From positions 186,001 to 250,000 of the forward strand of contig CAJQUW010008720.1 in the NCBI GenBank assembly GCA_907163375.1: a stretch of DNA of 64,000 nt, in the 5' to 3' direction. Position numbers and translations under genes: made by a program. Position 1 is the stretch's first letter. Every line of letters starts with the position of its first letter. Below are positions 56,842 to 64,000 of the stretch, one piece after another. The DNA is from Prostheceraeus crozeri. Lineage: Eukaryota; Platyhelminthes; Polycladida; Euryleptidae. The notes beneath the pieces are model-generated. The model had not been told where the DNA came from. It searched no databases and saw only the letters and a list, made by a program, of their open reading frames with translations.

Positions 56842-57433
56842 ATTGATTACTCAGTTTCAGTGCCAACTACTTTCAGAACACCAATAAAAAATATGTCGGT
56901 GTGTCTCAGCAAAAAATTGTTTTAGGCTTGTATATGATGCTGCGTACCTCAGTCCCGACCGCAATTCGTCCGACCAGGATTCGAGTACAAGTCAGCTAGA
57001 AAGCCAGGCAGGTGCTATTGGTTAATTTTGACAGATCTGTTTTCTGATGAGCAATGGTGAGCAACTTTATAGTATTTGCCTGGTAAAATAGTATGAAAAC
57101 ATTGTTTAACAGAGGTACTACTGTGAAAAGAGTGCTTGCTTCGCTATTTAGCTAACTCGTGTTCGAAGCTCGAACCCCAGTTACACGAGTTGCAGTGGGG
57201 AAGGAAGGGAGTTGGTGTCTTTTGAACTTATTTTGTGTGACTTAATTTTATCAGTAGGTAACATGTTGACACAGTGATGAATTAGTGAAGTAGGGAAGCT
57301 CACCAGAAATTGGTGTGTTCTCTGCGGCTTTTTTTCACAACGGGATTGATTATTATTGCATTTTGCATTTTGGGAAGCAGAAAAATGGATTCGCAAAAAA
57401 GTGACATTTAGGTCTGGCAACGCTGGTGTCGAT

Positions 57434-59712
57434 ATGTGCATACAATACACGCACGTAGATTTAATTACGTCAATTGGTATTGAGCTTCTGGTGAAGCTAT
57501 TATTGAAAAGTGATGCAATGCGTGGCGAAAGTTGTTCGTGGATTTTCACCCCAAACATGGTCTGAAAAACGAGCATCGACACTTTCAGCACTCAAGCTGC
57601 AACCAGCCATCAATGAATTGTACCCAAACTATGATGGTATCTTTTATGGAGCATATTTATTATATGTTCGTTACATTGACTGTGCATTAAAGCACACATG
57701 CACATGTCTTACTTCGCATCTTGCAAATAAATAAGTTATGTCGTTTATTGAGCATGAAAATATCTCAGAAATGCAATTCGTGAGGTTTCAAATTCGAAGT
57801 CATTCAGGTAAATATCACAAACGATTAAGAAAAATGGAATCAAGTAGCATGTACATGTAACTCATCAAATCCTAAATCCGCTGTTATGAAGTTTGCTCTT
57901 AGACAAAACAGGACTTAGAGCGAACAACAGTAATACAATGGGGAAGTTGACATTTTTGAGATCGCGGCATAACTAAGAAAGCATTTCCATGGAGACAGTG
58001 CAGACATAATCAACTATTTTCAAACATAACCTGAATCCCAATATAGTGTGCCTATAATCAAAGGGCACAAAATTAGTAGATGATCAGGGGCTTTTTGAGC
58101 AATGTCAGATGACTCTTTTATTTACTTCAAAAAGTTACTACTACGACAAATTTTCCGGGAATTTCGTCATCGCGTGATCTCACCCATGCCACCAGGACAG
58201 CGCAGCATTTGTGTGGATAATTCTCTTTATGCCGATTTTAATCTTCCACATGGCTTGGCATCCACTCACGTCTAGGTTGATAGAGGGACTACCTCAGGTC
58301 TGCTAAAGAAGTAGACCACTTGACATATGGTATCAAGAAACGGCATGCAAACTACGTGTACTATGGCATTACACCGCTGGCATCGTACAGATGTAATAAA
58401 TTAGATGCAGGTCAACAAACAGGCAATAGTCTAGTTAGTTTGATCGACTCCTGCGCGTGCAAACAACGCGCTGCAACCTCCGTACCACTGTTGCCAGAGT
58501 TAGTCAGGGAAAAATTCTCGATCATTTCATTCTAATTCACCAGAGGATTTAGCAATTAATCAACCCACATTAGGAGATTGCTTTTAGAATCATTTTGTGA
58601 ACTGATTTCCATCATCAAGATGTCTGAGCTAATGCGGTAATTTGTTTATGTCTATCCCGAGCAGATTGCTAGATTAGCAACACTTGTGTCGTGTGAATAC
58701 AAATGCGACATGTAATAAATATTTAGTCACAACAAATGCTGAAAATTGACAAATTTCACCAATCAGTGGAATCATTATGGAAATGTTAGTTTTTGTTTCC
58801 TTATACGAAGGCGCGCCCATCACGCTGCGCAAGACGAACTGGGGCGTTGTCCTGACAGTGCGCTGTTGCAGCTTAGCGTTTTGACTGATGGGAATCTTCG
58901 TTGCCTTTGAATTTCGGCAGATCTTTGATAAAAACCGTTGGTCACACTGCCATGACCACCAGAACTTCTTCCGTGACCGTCTCGAAGATGGATTGCCACC
59001 TGATGTTACGTACCTATTACGCGAAGCTATTTTGCCCTCAGCTGAATGTAGTCTCTGTCTGACCGGGTTGGGCCAGTACAACTTCAGTGATTCACATCTC
59101 ATTAGACCGAAAGTGTGACCTTGGTACAATTCCACTGCTCTTTCAATGCGTAGGAAAATCTTGATTGTCATGGGGCTGGGAGCGCTGCTGATTTATTGAT
59201 CAATGAAATACAACATAATAAATCGGTCTGCCATAATTTAACATGTCAGTAAATTAAGCCTATCTGCTGTCTCTAATGGTCAAATTTAATATTTATCTAT
59301 TATAAAATATCTATTATCTAGCAAAGTAAAAATGCATGCTTTTGAATATCATTCGATGTAAAACTTCATTCAATGGAACTGCTCATATTAAAGATGAAAT
59401 TTTGCTATATATTTTTTAATCAAATAAATGTTCTGCTTAAGGTTGTGAGAACAAACATAAATTTTGAACCAGCAATAGCATCAGGATGACAGCAAAGTAG
59501 GTCGAAAGCCCATTAGCCCAGTAGCCATTTATAATAGAATATAATGCTTACTAATTTAAATTAGTAAGCTCCTATGTAAAAGAGATTCATAGATGAGAGC
59601 AATGGAACCTGAAGCTACTCCCATTTTTCAACATAAGGTGCAACTCAATGTTGAATAATTCTATTTACACTACATTTGTGACATCAGAATTTGAAAATGA
59701 CAGATGGCAAGG
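57434..59712. other. No supported gene
   Basis: Open frames at 57510-57734 (+) and 59171-58674 (-) are fairly long. They show no motif I can name, and the second looks like the antisense of an unknown repeat. Confidence 0.3.
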
Positions 59713-59781
59713 TGAAAAACAGCACGAGTTGCCGAGGCCTTTCGTTCATTCTTATCGAGGCAGTGCATGAACAGTGAAATT

Positions 59782-61149
59782 CAGTGCTAAGAAAAAGTCT
59801 GAAAACAGTTGTCTATCTAACTGTTCGCCATTCATATTTCGATTTCTCTGTGGTCTATTTCAACTTAAAATCTCAACACGCCATTTAAATGATAGAACAG
59901 TGATATTTCATCAATGCTGTTAGCAAACATTTAAATTCAAATTCAAACTTTTGAATAACATGATCTATCATTGTCACTAGCTACGTTTCTGTTGTTGGCA
60001 AGAGTGAAATCAGCGATACAATCCGCGCTCAAGTTATTGTGTTATTCTCAGCGCAAAATATCCTCTCGACTTGACTTTTCAAAAGCTGGTGTACGAAAGA
60101 CCATCGCGAGGTACAAAAAACTTGGATCATTGAAATCTTTACCAAGATCCGGAGGAAGAAAATGCACGACATCCAGAACGGACAATCTCATTCATCGTCT
60201 GTCGAAGGCTCATCCCCATTAGACAGCATCTGGAAGGCGAATTGTGCTCACTTTAATGCACCCTTTGCCATGTGAAGATGCGATCCGTCGTAGTTGGAGA
60301 ATTAAATTAGGCCTGGGATCATGCAGGCTGGCGAAAAACCGCTGTTGCCTCAGAGATTCAACAACGTTTGGAGTTCTGGCGAAAATATCAGAGGTGGTCG
60401 CTTCGCTTTGTAGCAAAGTGATGTTCTCAGATGAAACAATCATTCGGCAGTTTTCGAAATCAGAAGTCAGAGTTCGGAGACCGGTTGGGAAGCGGCATTC
60501 TTTGAAATGCGTGCAGCCAGCAGTGAAACATCCGCTCCAGATCGTTGACTGGGGTTCGATCTCAGCAAAGGGTCGTGCTGCTATTTCCTTCCTGTCCCCC
60601 GGAACTACGATGAATGGATCTCGCTATCTCAACATACCTAAAGACAGACTTCCTATGCACATGAGAATAAATTCCTGCAAGTACGAGTGTATTTTTAGCA
60701 TGATAGCGCTCCATGCCACATAATCCGAGCAGTATCGGAATTTCTTAGTGGTGAGAGTTAAGAATTGCTTTATTCCCTGGCCTGGTTCAAACCCTGACTT
60801 GAAACCAATAGAAAATTGTTGGGCGATTCTGAGGAGAAAAGTGGCTGAGAGACATTCGACGTCGATTGCAGACTTGAAGTACACTTCAGAAGTTCGGACT
60901 CAAGAAATCAGTTCTGACTACTGTCAGAAACTCATCAATTCCATGCCTCATCGCATACATAAAGTTATATCTGCCAGAGTAAAATCCATCAAATATTGAT
61001 CGTGTTTTGAAATTGGTGTATTTTATTGAGTTCCTCGCACTGTTCGGTAAACTTTAAATTTTGGAATATGATGCTAATTTTATTGAAACATTCGACAACG
61101 GGAGTCTAGCTTGTTTCCTGTGATGGTCTCAGACTTTTTCTTAGCACTG
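59782..61149 (+). mobile_element. Tc1-like transposon, broken, 1368 bp
   Basis: The ends CAGTGCTAAGAAAAAGTCTG are identical in inverted orientation. TA follows at 61150-61151 and TT precedes (mutated TA). Comparison with the uninterrupted right arm of the surrounding element (GTGAAATACAGATG) confirms insertion at a TA. Confidence 0.9.
59971..60999 (+). pseudogene. Tc1 transposase, frameshifted and stop-containing
   Basis: The N-terminal part reads SQRKISSRLDFSKAGVRKTI and KKLGSLKSLPRSGGRK, the paired helix-turn-helix and GRPR-like linker. The core has VMFSDET (first Asp), then a stop before HDSAPCH (second Asp, near 60700). WPGSNPDLKPIENCWAILRR carries the third Glu, giving a DD34E-type arrangement. 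Several frame changes, near 60230, 60700 and 60740, make it inactive. Confidence 0.9.
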
Positions 61150-61656
61150 TACAGATGTGGACAGTAGTGTTGAATCGGGTAAAACTGAATGATTCTCAAC
61201 ATCGGAAAGAGATTCGCAGTACACACAGGAGTTATAAGCTACATTTAACGTTGAAATAATATAGGACAACAAGAAATAAAGTTCAAAGGTGAATAAATGG
61301 ACAAACAATAAAAAGACAATATACATTAAAAGGACAATAAAAAGAAATTAAGTTACCAAAGAAGATGAGAACTCTTAACATACTCTTTCTGAGTACAAAG
61401 ATCACGCTTAAATCTTAATATACATACGGATTCTGTGATACGTAAAAGACAAGAATCATTGCACATGCACAGCACTGAAAAGTTGGAAGAAATAGCTCTA
61501 GACTAGCACTGTACACTTGTAAATGTAGTATCTTGGCACTATCTGGGATTCGCGTCGATCAAGGAGAGCACTTACTGTCCGCATCTGTATTTCACTGTTC
61601 ATGTACTGCCATGATAAGAATGAACGAAAAGCCTCGGCTACTCGTGCTGTTTTTCA

Positions 61657-64000
61657 TTCACAAAATTAGCAGAGGGTCTGGATTTTTCACGGATGCTAAG
61701 TTATAGTTGATAGAAATGGTAAATGATCTTTCTTCGCCTACACGTTGAGATGATCTCCGTCTTTCTGTTCAGGATTTCCTTGATCTCCTTCATTAAAATC
61801 TGATACTTTTCTTAGAGACATAGCACGCTGTATCGTGCTCCACATTTGTATTTCTCCGCTGTTTTGTGCAAAATTTCCCATTTGATGTTATATACTCTGT
61901 TTTTGTCTTTCAATTTCCAAACATATTTTCATAATGTAGTTTTATTCTTTAATCTCATATTTGTAAAGGACTTTTTGTGATTGTTTCATCTTGTTTTGAA
62001 TTCTTCTTCCGTTTGTCCTCTTTAGCTTTTCTTTTTATTTACGAATGTAAGATGCAAGAATGGAAATACATTACAAAAAGTTGTTTGGACACAAAGACAA
62101 AAAACAAAAAAATGACAAAAACGAAGCATATAAAAGGCAATAAGTTAACTGAATGACTTCGGAATGGAAGTTGAACTTGACTGTAAACATTAGATCAAAA
62201 TTCACTGTGCTCATTATCATCTTGTTAATCAGAATTATGATCCAATTATTTGCAACCAGAGCTTGAACAAATTATCAAAGGATGACAAATGAATTCAAGA
62301 CATTAATTAGGATATGTTTACAATGATTATTTGGCACGAACTTTAAACTGCTGGGAATATCGTAACTTTGAATTTATGTTTGATAGTTAATCATGCAGAA
62401 TTTTCTAAGTCACCATGAAAGAACTCAAAGAAGAGGCCAAAGACTGCTCATGCTTGTACAGTATATGCCTTCTGAGTATATTTTTATAAAAGAAGGTTTA
62501 GCAAGCCTACTAATGAAGTCAGACAAAGGACATGCTACAAGATAAGGTGCAGGTCATATAAATAGATTGTTTATCTGAAGTTGACTAGAATGGAAATTGA
62601 CTAAAGGTCGCAGCACATCCGGGAAGCTACGTTGGGGCATGAAGAACCAATGAAAAGCTTAGAATTGCATATGTGACTGATTCCAACCCAATGATGCATC
62701 CGTTGACAAGTGTAACTAAGCGAAAACGCGTGCGACTTTTGTGTCACTATTGTGTATTGCATGAAGCTTTACTTCCATTATAGAGGTTTTATTGTAATCA
62801 ATTTCTATGGTGCATGCAGTGATTTTGTGGGCTCGGAAGTGTCTTAACTTGAATCTACGACGTAGGAAGCATACTAGTCAACTCCTCTTATACCTCTGCG
62901 ACAGTTGCTAGCAGAAATTTACAGATATTAAGTATACCTATTGATCGCCATTTGGAAAATGGTCACCAGAGCCGTTACTTTTAAATGAAGGGTGTCACTA
63001 CTTCTACTGAATTAGCTTTCGGTTATCGCTGTAGCACACGTGTCAAAGTTTCATACCATTATCAAAAGTGCAGAATTCGACTCTTTGCCGCTACGCTATT
63101 GGAGGAAATTCGCTTCCATTTTTTTCTACTCAACGAATAAAGCATTAATTCAATCAAACATTCGACTTTCACCGCTTCAAACATTTCCAACTTGACACTG
63201 CAAGATTTCCTTTTTTTAGACACAACATATTCTTTTATTGTTTCTCGAAGCACGATGTTACCGCGATAAAGATGAGCATCTTGTTCAAGAGACCAAGTTC
63301 TCACTGTTTTGGATGCATTAGGGAAATGGGTAGAATTTTCATAAAAATACTGTTACTCTGGAATTTGAAGTCAAGTTTGAGTTGAACTTTATAGAAGTTG
63401 AGTGCATGTCTTATGTAATGCAATGTTCATTTGAGATACTTAAGCAAAATGTCTGAAATGTATTAAATTTGTCGTCATGACAATTTTTCTTGCTATCATG
63501 ACCATAGAAATAAAGTTAATTTGTCATAAACACGTGGACATGCAATAGCACCTTTATTCATCTCTAATGAAGTATGAAATGTGTTTCACGACTGCATAGT
63601 TCATAGTATGAAATGAGTGACAAGTATCGTTGATATAGTGCTGACCTTATGATAATATTTTTGATTGATGCTACAGCAATTAGTGTTTGACATCACCTCT
63701 GACTATGTCATGATGTGCTTAAAAATAGAAAGAATTGACAGTAAATAAAATTGAATTTCATAGGGATTGAATGTCTGAAGAATGTTGCTGCTGCACATGC
63801 TGCCGACTGGTTGAGAGTAACTCCTTCTCCCGAATTAGGCCTGACTTGAGAGCACAATGAGATGAATATAGTTCTGAAATGGTGGTTTGGGTTATCGGTG
63901 GATGGTAATCTCAAGAAGCGTGAATGGTAACCTTCGATTTTGCATAACATCGTTCAGAGCAATGGGAGATGAAGCATTGCAACACGACTAGAGACAAGGC
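61657..64000. other. No feature seen
   Basis: AT-rich with only short motif-free frames up to the window end. Confidence 0.35.

Larger units (their letters stand above)
45916..57425. mobile_element. Old hAT element enlarged by nested insertions
   Basis: The left end CAGTGTTGCCAGGCCTA (46831, displaced by a MITE sitting two bases after the border) and the right end, inward, CAGCGTTGCCAGACCTA match at 15 of 17. Once the MITE at 45918-46827 is set aside, GTGTCGAT (45908-45915) abuts the left terminus. The identical GTGTCGAT (57426-57433) abuts the right terminus. Both subterminal regions are rich in TTGCGCAA/CGCAATTTT-like words. Inside lie a hAT MITE, a Chapaev-like element with a Tc1 copy, a LINE and another hAT MITE. 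The remaining own sequence is roughly 1-1.5 kb without a recognisable transposase. Confidence 0.7.
59713..61656. mobile_element. Inverted-repeat element hosting a Tc1 copy
   Basis: The left arm (59713-59781, continuing at 61152 after the Tc1 insertion) and the right arm (about 61575-61656) share TGAAAAACAGCACGAG, GCCGAGGC, TTTCGTTCATTCTTATC, ATGAACAGTGAAAT and ACAGATG(T/C)GGACAGT. The arms are at least 85 bp. No own protein is seen and the target duplication is not resolved. Confidence 0.65.

Noticed and set aside
57140-57200. GGGGTTCGAGC on the minus strand, box-B-like
   Set aside because: No box A at the right spacing; the segment is instead a small stem AACTCGTGT/ACACGAGTT.
58674-59171. 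165-codon minus-strand frame as a gene
   Set aside because: No recognisable domain and no splice or start context; both strands are open over part of it, so it is probably chance or an unknown repeat.

Overview
The window is AT-rich eukaryotic, and specifically metazoan, DNA. It has no bacterial-style operons and no long unbroken host genes. It holds short exon-like segments with GT/AG borders and a dense, nested load of transposable elements. Penelope-like elements with GIY-YIG endonuclease domains, several LINE families, hAT, Tc1/mariner and a Chapaev-like element, a probable tRNA-derived SINE and minisatellites together suggest an invertebrate, plausibly marine. The sequence alone does not fix the phylum.

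Host signal: on the + strand four short exons (4470-4664, 4783-4832, 7334-7376, 30456-30518) have good splice sites, join in compatible phase and encode hydrophilic coiled-coil-like peptide. Most of the window is therefore probably intron of one gene. Three further exon-like segments (2244-2308, 4255-4306, 37370-37428) are weaker.

Layout. 0.8-3.7 kb: a Penelope-like element on the minus strand, split by a hAT-type insertion that itself holds a smaller inverted-repeat element. 7.1-10 kb: a 65-bp hAT-type mini-element and a minus-strand LINE with a C-terminal restriction-like endonuclease block. 10.7-14.1 kb: a TA-flanked MITE and decayed LINE pieces. 15.4-19.7 kb: a LINE fragment interrupted by a perfect 147-bp hairpin and by an apparently intact 3.2-kb hAT transposon (16103-19309) with an open transposase gene. 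19.7-21 kb: two more non-autonomous elements. 23.7-30 kb: two Penelope-like remnants, a GC-rich minisatellite abutting a LINE, and a large foldback. 30.9-32 kb: a CCGTA-type element with a hAT MITE inside. 36.1-37.8 kb: a 27-copy 43-bp minisatellite and a foldback. 42.9 kb: a SINE. 45.9-57.4 kb: a nested complex bounded by the ends of one old hAT element with a perfect 8-bp target duplication. Inside it are another hAT MITE, a 4.3-kb Chapaev-like element with 686-bp near-identical inverted arms (carrying a Tc1 copy), a near-full-length LINE, and a further hAT MITE with its own hairpin. 59.7-61.7 kb: a broken Tc1 element inside another inverted-repeat element.

No cellular pathway is encoded here. 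The interest lies in transposon biology: an intact hAT, several hAT families each with its own subterminal repeat word, homogenised long inverted arms with RSS-like CACAGTG termini, and perfect or imperfect hairpins that could feed small-RNA pathways.
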